A stretch of 64,000 nt of DNA, from assembly GCA_026075535.2 (NCBI GenBank), contig AP026538.1, forward strand, positions 10,974,001 through 11,038,000. The letters are read 5' to 3'. The DNA is from Tricholoma matsutake. Lineage: Eukaryota; Basidiomycota; Agaricomycetes; Agaricales; Tricholomataceae. Within the stretch, counting starts at the first letter, position 1; each line of letters opens with the position of its first letter. This document shows, piece by piece, positions 11,761-22,384 of this stretch. The notes below the pieces were generated by a model. The model searched no databases and was not told where the DNA came from. It was given only the letters and a program-made list of their open reading frames with translations. A program made the position numbers and the translations under genes.

Positions 11761-12094
11761 TCTCCATACTACATAGGTCTAACAAATGAATGCCAACTCC
11801 CCATCCTGATTCCCAATGGTGATGCCCAATGGTAATGCCCCATGCCATTGCCATTGCCATTGCTGGTGCCAGTGCTGATTGTGTTTGATGCATAGGTCAC
11901 TGAGCTATATATTACATTCATTACACATATGTAGTGTATAAGACAGCAAGGATTGTAATAGTGAATTTATTTGATACTACAGTATGTATATATATACATA
12001 TAGAGTGTTCGACAGTATCAATCGAACCCATATCATTTGATACATTGTATGTGTTCGATAGACTGTATCATTCGATACACTGTAGCTTACCTAT

Positions 12095-12760
12095 GTGCTT
12101 CACTCTGTTCCTATCTCTCTTCATTCTGCTTCACCCTGTTCTTACCTCTTTCTACCCTGCTTCACACTTTCCTATCTCTCTTCATCTCACCCTGATTCAC
12201 CATTTTCCATCTCTCTTCACCCTGCTTCACCATTCTTCCATCTTTCTCCACCCTGCTTCAGCCTATTTCTACCTTTCTTTACCCTGCTTCAGCCTTTTCC
12301 CACTTCTCTTTACCATGCTTCACACTGTACTACCTTTCTTCAGCCTGCTTCAGCCTTTTTCCCACCTTTCTTGACCATGCTTCACACTGTACTACCTTTC
12401 TTCACCCTGCTACACCCTTTTCCTACCCTTTTTAACTCTGCTACACCCTGTTCCTATCTTCTTCACCCTGCCAATTACCATCCTCTTCACCCTGCTTTAG
12501 CCTCCTACACCTCTTTCCTACATTTTCTTCGCTTTGCTTCACTCTACTACACCCTATTCCCATTTGTCTTCACCCTGCTTCATCCTATTCCTGCCTTTTC
12601 TTCACCCTGCTTTTGCTCTATCCTTATCTTCCTTCACTGCTTCATTTTGTTCTATTCAGTTCCTACCTCCCTGTCCTCCTCTACCCTTTTTGCCTTTCTT
12701 CACCCTGTCACATCTTCATTCCTTCATCCATCACACAACATTCACTGGCTAAGTCTTCTC
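12095..12760. repeat. C+T-rich minisatellite, right-hand block
   Basis: Degenerate continuation of the block at 6255-7555, with units like CTTCACCCTGCTTCA and TTCCTACCTTTCTTCA. It contains overlapping long plus-strand frames rich in Ser, Pro, Leu and Phe that reflect composition rather than a gene. Confidence 0.85.
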
Positions 12761-12769
12761 TCCCGCTAC

Positions 12770-12990
12770 ACCCAGGCTCCTCACCTGGTTTCATCCTGCT
12801 ACACCTGAGCTCCTTGCCTGGTTTTATCCTGCTAAACCTGGACTTCTTGCCTGGTTTTATCCTGCTACACCTGATTTTATCCTGCTACACCTGAGCTCTT
12901 TGCCTGGTTTTATCCTGCTACACCTGGGCTCCTTGCCTGGTTTCATCCTGCTATACCTGATCTTATCCTGCTACACATACTCCTTCCATC
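12770..12990. repeat. 33-bp minisatellite
   Basis: About five to six copies of a 33-bp unit containing TTGCCTGGTTTTATCCTGC and TACACCTGAGCTC. As 33 is a multiple of three the translation repeats every 11 residues (core LPGFILLHL). No start context or gene model supports translation. Confidence 0.8.
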
Positions 12991-13430
12991 CTGCTACACT
13001 CTTTATTCATCTTTTTCTTCTTCATCCTGCTACATCTTACACCCTGCAACAACCTTGCTCCTGTCAAACCCACAATCTGGTTGATCCACCAAGACTCTAT
13101 CCATCATCTGATGTTCACTATGCTAAGTCCTATTCCTCTTTTTGCCTTTTCTTTCTCTTCCTTTCCCTTGCTTGTCTCCTATGATCTATGGGAGTGCCTG
13201 AGCTTTGCCACACACATCGCCAACCTCCTTCTGAATTATGGGTGTCATGCCTCACCTCAGGCCTTCTTTTACTATCAGGAAGGTGTTTCCAAGTCGGGAG
13301 GCCATCCTGGCCATCACCCATCTAGCTTACTTCACAATCTCTTTTCCTCTCTCCCAATGACCTATTCATAAATTAATACTTCTCTCATGTCCACAGTGCA
13401 TGTTGACCTTAAGTGGAGGACAGGCAAAGA
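12991..13430. other. Unassigned DNA between minisatellite and Copia-1 RT
   Basis: C+T-rich at the left, then mixed composition. A plus-strand frame near 13150-13370 (containing ECLSFATHIANLLLNYG) has a less repetitive look, but I recognise no family in it. The Copia-1 RT frame becomes recognisable from about 13430. Confidence 0.4.
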
Positions 13431-14742
13431 CCTCAAAACCTGCCAGTTGTTCCATATACTGAATTTCATCAGCTGGTAAAAGTCCATAGAGGAAAGTGGT
13501 CTTGACATCACTTTGTTGCACATCCCAACCGGGTGAGGCAGCAATATGTAAGAGAATTCGCCAAGATTCCATGCGCGCAGTAGGCGAGGTGGTCTTTGTG
13601 TAATCCTTGCCAAATATCTGTTCGAAACCTTTAAAGACAAGGCATACCTTCCAATGAACTGGAGTTCCATTCTCATCCCGCTTGATGTGAAATACTGGTC
13701 AACCTTTATGTATGTGGCACCCAGATGGTACTGAGTTGTGTGGGATGAGTTTATATACATTCATATCTTGCAATGACTTGCGTTCATCACGATAGCCCTC
13801 CTCCCAATGTTTGGGATTGGTCGAGTTCCGTGCTTCATCCCAAGTACATGGGTCATCTTCGAATTGAAGTGATTCTGGATCTATCTCTGACATCTCTGAG
13901 ATCAGGGCATATAATTGATGTGCCTCGCCCCCGAGTGCGAGGTTGTCAAATGATTCCTGAAGTGTCTCAAGTCAATCATGATTGGTGGGTGATCGATTGG
14001 AAGCAACAATGTTATGCAGTCCCTCTAGGATTTTCTTCCATTCCACACACTGTGTTTTAATGCATTCTTCTGAGTCCTTGGAGTCATGTATTGCATTATC
14101 GAGTCTGTTAGTAAGTGGTCCACTGCTTGGGTGTTTGTCTGTGGGTATTGGCATTCTCAAAGATCTCCAAGGGCCGACATTTTCAGGTGGAACATCGGGT
14201 GCGTGTATGGTAGGTGTTTCTTCTAATGGTCGTTCAATGGGAGGTGTCATCTCCTGTACATCATTATCATCATCATGATCAAAATCGATTGGAGTGAAGG
14301 TATTAGGGGAATCATTGTCACCCCGGAATGGTTCAGATGTAGTATGGTCCGGGGAAGAATTTGGAGCTGCAGATGGTACATGTGCAGGACTGTCATGACT
14401 CTCAATAAACCTGACATGGTATGAGCTGTTGATCTTTCCAGTCCCATGATGATAGCAATGATATGCTTTGGATTTTGGTTCATAGCCAATGAGGACACAT
14501 TTGATCAACCGTTCATAGATCTTGGGATTATTCTGGTTCTGAATGAAGATGAATGCCTTGCACCCAATCTCTCTCATATAGGAGTAGTCTGGTTTTTGTT
14601 CATGCCACATCTCCCAAGGTGTAGTACCTTGCAATGAACATGTGGTAGTTTTGGCATGAAGGTGCAATGCAGTCAGGTACAGCTTGTCCCAGAGGTAAGG
14701 TGGTAAGTTTGCATGAATGCGCTGATAGGTCGTCTTCTTGGC
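13431..14742 (-). pseudogene. Copia-1 integrase C-terminus and RT N-terminal half
   Basis: Minus-strand reading. From 14742 downwards it gives LPPYLWDKLYLTALHLHAKT, then TPWEMWHEQKPDYSYMREIG and FIQNQNNPKIYERLIKCVLIGYEPKSK, the C-terminal part of a copia integrase. A linker rich in Ser, Pro and Asp follows. RT starts with WEEGYRDERKSLQDMNVYKL, VHWKVCLVFKGFEQIFGKDY, TARMESWRILLHIAAS and VQQSDVKTTFLYGLL. It stops near QYMEQLAGFE, before the palm motif with the catalytic aspartates. Several frameshifts occur (near 13893, 13690 and 13572). This is the middle piece of the element whose ends lie at 279-1241 and 17402-20168. Confidence 0.88.
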
Positions 14743-15892
14743 TCAAGGACCGATTCAACATTTTAGCATCATTCTAATCACATTGGCTAACTCCTACAAC
14801 ATCCCAGACGCAGCACGACACACTCTATCAATCGTGATATCATATCAACCACATCAAAACATCACCAGCGACATCAATAGTATCAAAAGACCACATCGCA
14901 CAACCTTAGGACTACCCCGAAAGTCCCTAAGATTCCCCTACATGACCACCGAACATCCCTGACCAACTTCGAACAAGCCACAACCGCGATCAACCATTGT
15001 CGACCATTGTCGAGCGTCATCGATCGATATCAAGAAACTACGAGCGACATTGGGCGCTGCCTTCATTATCTAAATGGTGGAAGACCATGCACTAGGACGT
15101 ATTCCAACTCGTGTTCAAACCTGCTGATCATAGGTCAGCTTCATTCCAAGTCCCTATCGCACACAGAACCCGCTGGATGCATTATTGTGAGACTTAGCGC
15201 AGTTTATACACAAAGGACAGTCTCTTTTAGTTCTTTCCCTTTATTACTCTTTCATCATATGATATATATATCTTTCTTGTTCGGATTCCAGTCTCCTTTA
15301 TGGCCTTGTGCCTTAACTCATATCTTTTGCCTCATGTTCTACACATGTTTCTCATTCCATTTTAGGAAGTTTCTTTAAAACATATAAAACTCTGTAGTAT
15401 CTACTTGAAAACAACAAGAAATCATCTTCACATATCATCTCGTATACAGTTCTAAGCATCCGATCAGCTTTCTAAAACAATCTAAGTCTTTGCGGGTTTT
15501 CTCGATCGACGAGAAACCTCTGCAATCGTCGCATCCTCAATCCTCCCTCGATCCTCTTGTTGTAGTTCTAGCAACCCTTCCAACACTTCATAGCAGTTTG
15601 CCGCACCCTTCGTATACCATCGACCTATCAAAAGGTCCCCATAATTCACATATCGACCATCGACAATAAAACTTGTTTGCCGTCAATCTCATCAATCACC
15701 CTCGATCGGACCACGACAAACGCCTTCGTCTCTCATAACACTACCTTCACGACTAGTGTTAACTAGTAATCTTCTCAGAGGTTTGACCATGACCTTTCGG
15801 AACGTCTTGCAACCCTCCTCTGACTTGTTGCAAACATCATCGATTGCCTCATCAGCAGTTCTGGTGGTTTTCCCGGGTTGAGCATCATCAGC
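14743..15892. repeat. Diverged direct repeat, copy 1, TCGA-rich
   Basis: Non-coding block inserted in Copia-1 integrase. It corresponds to 16240-17401 in the same orientation with strong divergence. Shared anchors are ACAAAGGACAGTCT / ACAAGGACAGTCT, TTTCATCATATGATAT / TTTCATCATGTGTTAT, AACAAGAAA and the end GGGTTGAGCATCATCAGC. Rich in ATCGA, TCGAA and CATCG words. Nothing protein-like was recognised. Confidence 0.65.
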
Positions 15893-16239
15893 GCATGGAA
15901 CGAGCCTTTCCAATGAGTGTTCAATGCATACGCTCGACCGGTCCAATGTGTGCTGAAGTGTGTGGGGCTGTAAACCTATGGTCGGTTCCACACGTTGATA
16001 GGTCCACCTTGTCATTCAAGCTTGGAAAACACATCTACAATCATTGTCGAAGCTCTATGAACCCATGCAATCATTGTCGAAGCTCTACAAACACATACAA
16101 ACCCTTCCGAAGCTCTACGAACCCCTCCAAAGCTCTACGAACCTCTACGAACCTCTACAAAGTCACGAGAATGCTTCGAAATCCTTTGCAACACTTCAAA
16201 ATTCTTTGCAACACCTCAAAATTCTTTGTATGCCTTCGG
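15893..16239. other. Spacer between the two TCGA-rich direct repeats
   Basis: About 350 bp with a short tandem pattern around TCGAAGCTCTACGAACC (16030-16170) and TTCAAAATTCTTTGCAACACC (16180-16230). No coding signal was seen. Confidence 0.6.
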
Positions 16240-17401
16240 CCACTATAATACAATTCCCCCGACCTTTGGACAGCTCAGGATATACACTTGGAGCATCGTC
16301 GATGGGTTTCGAACCAGTATCGAGCAATATCGCAGCGATATCGGCCTTTGAACAAGTCCGATATTTCCTTGACCGACTTCGAAAATCATCGAACATTGCA
16401 AATCGACATCGGACACTATATCACTATCTGAATACTCATCGCACACATGCCAGACGTATCCCCTACCATCGTCAAACAATATCGCACCAATATCGGGCCA
16501 CGAACGAAGTCCGAAGAAACTTCGAAAATCTTCGAAAAACATCGAACCTTGAAAAACATTGTTGGACACAGTATTTCCTGTTTGAACAATCTTCGGATGC
16601 ATGCTGGACACATGGGACACTATACCGTGTATATCAAACACATTTCGACTGCATGTGCACACATACAATCTGCTTGAAGCAGTTTCCAATCTTTTATTCA
16701 ATTTATAACAAGGACAGTCTGGTTTTAGCTATTCTTTCTTATTATTTCTTCATCATGTGTTATATTCACCCCTTCTAGGCTCGCTTTATTGTTCTGATAT
16801 ACTTATATTGTCTTTTGCCTCGAGTTTTCCACATGTTTGCCTCATGTTCTCTAGCCTTTTTATGTACTTTCTTTATTTTATATAAAAAGATGTACTAGAT
16901 ACAAAGAAAAACAAGAAAGTCGTCGTCTTCCTCCAAGATCACAGTGATTTGAGAGTTCGGTTTAGTCTTATTCAGTCCGAAGTTTGGTGTTTTATGCTAA
17001 ACTTCCTCGAAATTCCTTGAAATTCCTCGCATTACACTATTTTCGCTCTCGCTTCCCTCGATTAGCCTTTTCTTCACTTCTACTACTTGTCTAGTCCCCC
17101 GATCTTGCATCCGAACATATCTGCACGCTCGAAATTCCTCGAGACTTCTTCGAAAAATATCGCGACATCTCGAAAATCATTGCAACACCTCACAAATCAT
17201 TGCAACCCCTCGAAAATCATCGCAAGTCCTCGAAACACATTCTTTTAGCCTCGAACTGCTTTGACAAGCAGTTGTTTCATGACTATTTGACGGTCTGACA
17301 GGTGACATCTAGAGGGCCTCGCATCCTTCCTCAGACTCGTGTTATACCATCTGAAGCCATTTTGTGGGTTTTGTTTGGGTTTCTGGGTTGAGCATCATCA
17401 G
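16240..17401. repeat. Diverged direct repeat, copy 2, TCGA-rich
   Basis: Second copy of the 14743-15892 unit. It ends in GGGTTGAGCATCATCAGC at about 17401, where Copia-1 integrase coding sequence resumes on the minus strand. Words such as TCGAAAATCATCG recur at 16375-16395 and 17170-17225. The two copies around a 350-bp spacer could be highly diverged LTRs of a non-coding element or a tandem duplication. I cannot tell which. Confidence 0.6.
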
Positions 17402-18857
17402 CATTTTAAGCCATGTGTCCATCATGTCTGATTTCAACTCCCCATTGTCAGTAATATATGTCCCAACCTGCAATCACATTTCTTTTTCATGCATCAGCTC
17501 CCATGCTTTTAACTCTGGATATGCATCATCTTTGCTCTTAAGCAGTATGGACCATGGATGAGCAGTAACATTGTCCACAATATTCATAATGTATGATTTT
17601 CCAGATTGTGACTTTACAGCATGTGGTCCCAACAAATCTACCCACACTTTCTCCAGCTTCTGCTTAGCTCTATGGCCTCCCCTTCTGTGCATTTCTTAGG
17701 AACAGGAGTGTGAGTCTGCTTTCCAAGAATGTAAGATTCACATTTGGGGGGTTTGAAAGAGGACTGTGCAGGTGTACCTGCAATTGTCCCTTTTCTAGTC
17801 ATGTCCTGTAATGCTTGGTAGTTCGTGTGTCCAAGATGGTTGTGCCAGGTGACAATATTGGGCATGAAGTGGACAGTGAGGGCATGTTCTGCCAATGCTG
17901 ACTTAAGGGTGAGAGAGTACAGCTTCTTGCCTGAGCAGAGAGTGCCTTGGGCTATGTGGGCACCAGTAGATTTATTGGTGATCCAGCATGACGAGTCATC
18001 GAAATGAGCAACAGCGCTAGAGTCTCTCATGAGTGAGCTGACTGAGATCAAGCAGACTGTTGCATTGGGAATGTAGAGTGTGTCGCATAAGATGATAGAG
18101 GCACCTCGAGCAATTTGGAGTTTTGTGTCCCCCATACTGATAGCTGAGATGGAGGATCCACTGACACCTCATACATGACATGGTGAAATGGCACGTAGTG
18201 TAAGAAAATCAGTACAGTCCAGTGTGATGTGAACCGTCGCACCTGTGTCAACATAGAATGGGTGGTCATTGAGTGAGATGGTTGTATGTTGGGACTGATT
18301 GAGGGGGGTGACTTGCAAAAGCATCCTCATCAACAGGGGTATTATTATTAGCCCAGTCTATAGATGTGGTAAACTCCTCCTCAGTTGTGAGCCACCCCTC
18401 ATATTTGACCTCATCAATAGATGTGCTGGGAAGTGGGTCACTAGCTAAGCCAGCAAACTCACACGTAACAGCCTCAGCATTGTTTAGAGCACTGGAGTCA
18501 ATCATGATGGTGAATGCCTGGCCATTGTTGTCCTTCATGGTAATGGGAACCTTCGACGCATGCTTGAGAGGCTTGGGACCAGACTTCCTTGCATCATATG
18601 CCTTCCTCCTCACCATCTTTGACTCCTCAATGGTCTTACCCTCCATCCCCCCTCCTTTGAGATGCAGTACTCAGTAGTATGCCCTGGGCACTTGCAATTA
18701 CTACAAATGATGGACCCAGAGAATTTTGCTGGCCAGGAGGTTGCTGCCAGTTCAAGAGAGGATGGATTATTTCGTACATCATTCTCCAGGAGGGACTGTT
18801 CATTCTCTAAGAAAAGGCAAATATCCTTGGAAGTATATGGTGCAGACACTGGATGAA
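17402..18857 (-). pseudogene. Copia-1 Gag C-terminus, protease and integrase N-terminus
   Basis: Minus-strand reading from 18857. Gag C-terminal part starts APYTSKDICLFLENEQ. The zinc knuckle CSNCKCPGHTTEYC follows near 18690, then a spacer and the protease with HPFYVDTGATVHI near 18250. The GAG-pre-integrase zinc finger is TWHNHLGHTNYQALQ with CESY; the second Cys of the usual C-x2-C is Tyr here. Integrase core follows with VWVDLLGPHA (first Asp) and YITDNGELKS (second Asp). The piece breaks at 17401. TGA stops sit at 18169-18171 and near 17480. The Gag fragment begins at exactly the residue where the plus-strand Gag at 19612-20168 ends, which is the basis for the inversion finding. Confidence 0.88.
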
Positions 18858-18885
18858 ATAGCCATATTATTGTTATAAATATTTT

Positions 18886-19030
18886 TCCCTGTGTAACCGT
18901 GAACTTAATATGATGTGGAAATGCTATTACAATCATAATAACATTTGGAAATGTTGTGGTAGCCACCATTTTACAATTCTGTTACTATAATATCACCAAC
19001 ATCATATATGTCACACATGGTCACACACGG
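18886..19030. mobile_element. Small MITE-like inverted-repeat segment
   Basis: About 145 bp, A+T-rich. The left end reads CCCTGTGTAACCGTGAAC followed by ATATGATG. The right end, read in reverse complement, gives CCGTGTGTGACCATGTGTGAC followed by ATATATGATG. The imperfect inverted termini are about 30 bp. It lies between the Gag fragment of Copia-1 and the LTR at 19042. No clear target duplication is visible. Confidence 0.45.
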
Positions 19031-19041
19031 ATGTTATGCAG

Positions 19042-19394
19042 TGTTGAGATCTGCTGCACCGTGAATACATGTTTCGATGCTGTTTGATGTGGTGTGTTAT
19101 TTATAGCACACTTTGTGATGCATACGTTCCCCTTATCAATTATCCCTTTATCACTTCCCTTTCTTCTATATACCATTGTCATGCTCACAGTATATATATT
19201 AGACATAGTAGACACATACACCTCAGTCCATTATACACAGACTGAGGTGAGTAGATATTATTTCATTGATCACTTACGGTTACTCACTATACCGCTTGTA
19301 GATTACTCATGTATTCTAGTATAGTAGTAACTCTAATAATAGTCTGTTATACACAGACTGAGATTACTCGTGTATTCTAGGTTGGATCTCTACA
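19042..19394 (+). repeat. Copia-1 family 5' LTR, plus orientation
   Basis: 353 bp from TGTTGAGATC to GGATCTCTACA, an inverted copy of 279-631 of equal length. It is followed at once by the primer-binding site and a plus-strand gag, so it acts as a 5' LTR. It is preceded by TGCAG (19037-19041), matching the flank of the other LTR when both are read in element orientation. A TATATATATT tract lies near 19190. Confidence 0.92.
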
Positions 19395-19406
19395 GGTTAT
19401 GGGCCA
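19395..19406 (+). promoter_or_regulatory. Copia primer-binding site (half tRNA-iMet type)
   Basis: GGTTATGGGCC directly follows the LTR. It is complementary to the anticodon stem-loop of initiator tRNA-Met (GGGCCCATAACC), the site used by Drosophila copia with a tRNA half-molecule. Copia-2 has the same site at 54075-54086. Confidence 0.8.
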
Positions 19407-19611
19407 CTTCTGTCATGAGTAGTGATGATAGATATCCCTCCTATCCACTTGACGATTTGCACTTCATCATATTTTTTGATTGATTGGTGGTGTGATCATT
19501 ATCTTATCTTATCATGCATGCACCAACAAATTGGGCATGTTCCATCTCTTTGTCCCATACTCTCGTCTTTCCCTATCCCATCTGCCAATTCTTACTTTCC
19601 ACCTTGTCACA

Positions 19612-20168
19612 TCATGACTGTACCCCCGGAAAGTAATCCCCCCTCTATTTCTCTTATATGACTCTCTATGCAATATTCCAGGGACAAGCTCAACAAGCTC
19701 AAGTCCAACTACAAAGACTGGAGCAAGGACATTACCATCGCCTTGTCTCTGAATGGGCTATTCAAATATGTCATGGGTGACGTAGAGTAGCCTCCAGATA
19801 CCGAGCCATGGGCTTTGTCCAATTGGAAGGCAAATTCCTGTTTAGCATACGCTTTCCTTGCCTCCAGAGTGGTGCCTTCAGAACACTCTTTCTTGAACCC
19901 CTCAAAGTCTGCTAAAGAAACCTGGGAAAGTATCCAAGAATGTCACCAGAAGGAAGGGCCTGTCAGGCAAGTCGCTTTATTGCAACAGGCACTTACTATT
20001 CAGTGCACAAAGGAAACACCTCTCCCAGAGACATCTGCATACTTATTGAGTGAGTGTTTGCTATGGGTACTGTTATCTCTGATCTATTGTGTTGTATTGC
20101 ACTCCTCAACTCTCTCTCTTCTCACTTTCCCCATGCTCATTCCATCATATCCTGCGACATTGCAGCAG
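19612..20168 (+). pseudogene. Copia-1 Gag N-terminal half (inverted piece)
   Basis: Plus-strand frame from the ATG at 19612. MTVPPESNPPSISLI is followed by a TGA (19657-19659) and then LSMQYSRDKLNKLKSNYKDW, ITIALSLNGLFKYVMGD, WALSNWKANSCLAYAFLASR, KSAKETWESIQECHQKEG and VALLQQALTIQCTKETPLPE. After a frameshift near 20055 it ends FAMGTVISDLLCCIALLNSL and SIISCDIAAA. This is the UBN2-like copia Gag core. It stops at 20168 against foldback repeat. Its last residues abut, in sequence order of the family, the first residues of the minus-strand Gag fragment at 18857, so the two are complementary halves. A TAG lies at about 19788. Confidence 0.82.
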
Positions 20169-20522
20169 CACAAATTAATTATTGCATAAACAAGGCATCA
20201 GCATCGGCATGGCCACTGGGTTGCCAAGCAGCACTCGGCACCACTTTTATTTTGTAGGTCTGCATACTACATAGGTCTAACAAATGAATGCTGACTCCCC
20301 ATCCTGATTCCCACTGGTGATGCCCAATGGTAATGCCCCATGCCATTGCCATTGCCATTGCCAGTGCCAGTGCTGATTGTAACACATATGTAGTGCTATA
20401 AGACAGCAAGGATTGTAATAGCAAATTTGATTGATACTACAGTATATATATATATATACATATAGAGTGTTTGACAGCATCCATTGAACCTGTATCATTT
20501 GATACACTGTAGCTTACCTATG
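20168..20522. repeat. Foldback-family relic: last arm unit plus terminal domain
   Basis: Starts AAATTAATTATTGCATAAAC, carries one arm unit, then the unique end domain with CATAGGTCTAACAAATGAATG, the CCATTG run and the TATATATATACATATAGAGTG tract. It ends in the terminal sequence TACACTGTAGCTTACCTAT at 20522, the same end as 12094. Together with 1-278 it gives the right arm of a second foldback element split by Copia-1. Confidence 0.87.
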
Positions 20523-20730
20523 TTTGGAGTCTGAGTGGAATCCATTTCAACCAAATGATAAGTCAATTAGATACTGAGTTCAAAGGACTTCAGACTTAAT
20601 GAATTTCATAAAGTACCCACAAAATAGATTTGTGTAGTGCAGGAATTGAACTCAAGACCTCACAATCAGGAATCACATGACAAACCAAACAGGTGTGCTC
20701 AACCACTTGAACCACAGGAGAATTATTAGA
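20523..20730 (-). mobile_element. tRNA-derived SINE-like sequence
   Basis: On the minus strand TGGTTCAAGTGG (20714-20703) fits the RNA polymerase III A box TRGYNNARNNG and AGTTCAATTCC (20652-20642) fits the B box GWTCRANNC, about 50 nt apart. A 120-bp unrelated tail follows to the foldback end at 20522. A cloverleaf with clean acceptor stem cannot be drawn, so this is a SINE or tRNA relic rather than a tRNA gene. Confidence 0.55.
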
Positions 20731-22384
20731 TATCAATGTAAGGTTTATTTATGACTCAACTTTTCCACAAGGGAGTGGGTACAATATAATAATAAACAAA
20801 ACAAAAAACCCTCTCACACCTTGCGAGAGGGGGTGTATTACTACTATGTACATAAAAAACTAAACCGCTTGTGTTCCATCAGCAAATTCACAAAAACATT
20901 TTGGAGCTTTATAAAGACACTATACAGTCAAAAAAGCCAAAAAGTGTGAAGATGTTTGGCTAGGCCCCCCCTTCCAAAAGGTTGGGTGTGGGGACACACT
21001 ATAAAGACAAAAAAGTTATATGGTCACACAAAGGTCCATAAAGTACAACTAATGTCACTATGCTATAGTGGGGCATGCCCACGGAATGTTTATATATCTG
21101 AACATGAGCATGGACCATTTGTACATGTTTCCAGGTCATGTGTTGCTATACAACTGATCTAACATTGCAAACACATACAAATGGTCTGTGCACATGTTCA
21201 AATATATATAATCCCATCTTGTCCCCTTCTATTCCTTGCGCATGCCCCATATTCTGAATACATTAAGCATAGAGTGACCCTGACGTCATCTGTGATCGAA
21301 AATTATGGGGTCTTGATTCATGGTGGGCCGTTGTTGGGTAGGATGTGGTGGCAAAGAGGTCTGTTGCATCGTGTGTTTCAGGTATGTTGTCGGAGGCTGT
21401 GTTCCATCTTCGACTGAAATTTCACTTTTTATATACTCTTTCCCATTTTCCACATGCCCACCTTCTGTGAATACGATCAACCGCTGCTGCCCATCCCATT
21501 CAACAATCATCTACTTATATTGCAAAGTAACATCGAATCTATTCCTGGAGATATATCTACTTTGACCTCATATATCATCTGTTACCGATCTTCTCAGCCT
21601 CAACCGCTGTTGGTTTTGTTAACTGATGTGGAAGTACAACATCGAGGACATTCCTGGGTCCACATCACATTCTATGTATTAAATTTCAACATTTTTTTTG
21701 TTCATTTCTTCTAATGCTTCATCAGACACAAAACCTGCACCCTCCTCTTGAAGAACATTAACAGTTATTCCATGGATTTCTCTCATGTTCAATCAAATGT
21801 TACTCAGCTTGCATCATCAATGCATCATCTGTTCTCATGTGATTTGCATGTGTTGTCATCATTGGTTTCACTGTGTAGATTTCTAGCTCGTGAGGATGTC
21901 TGTTCTCCGTGGTGTTGCATTCATTGCAACATCATGCCAGGCTCTTCAATTATTTCTGGTATTTTTCCTCTGTTCGATTGTCGTCGACTTTTTCCCGACA
22001 AGCCCAAGAGTATTACTTATGACTCTGAAATTGCTATTGGCTGAGGTTCAGATGGTGAAGAGCAGGTGATCAATGCTGTTCTTCATTACTTTGTTCCTCA
22101 GGGTCAACAACAACCAGATGAAGAACTCCTGTATCTGGTTAATGGGAAAGTCCTAATCACAGTCCTGTGGGTGAGGGACACGACTCTTTGGATTATGATC
22201 TTGAAATTGATGTGCTTACAGTACATGTCCCATCAGTAACTCTTTTGCAGAATTGTTGAAGACTTAAAGATGACTCCACTACCTGAATGTACTCAGCGGG
22301 TTGCTCCAATTATTACCATAGCTGGTGTAGTGTGTACTTTCATTCTATGTTTCTTTTTACACTTACTTTGAGTTAATAGTCTGG

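Larger units (their letters stand above)
7556..12094. mobile_element. Foldback-like element with repeat-built inverted arms
   Basis: A 4539-bp inverted structure. The terminal 30 bp are inverted copies with one mismatch, starting ATAGGTAAGCTACAGTGTAT at 7556 and ending in its complement at 12094. Each end has a unique domain of about 315-335 bp (7556-7870 and 11760-12094) that again match as inverted copies. It includes a palindromic TATATGTATATATATACATA tract and a (CAATGG)n run. Inside lie two arms of about 11 tandem units each, in opposite orientation, around a spacer at about 9660-9770. C+T minisatellite borders both sides. No transposase frame is visible, so it is non-autonomous if mobile. 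The layout resembles Drosophila FB elements, whose arms are also internally repetitive. That is an analogy of form only. No target duplication is obvious. Confidence 0.8.

Noticed and set aside
20640..20730. Functional tRNA gene
   Set aside because: Pol III boxes are present but no clean acceptor stem or anticodon arm can be drawn.
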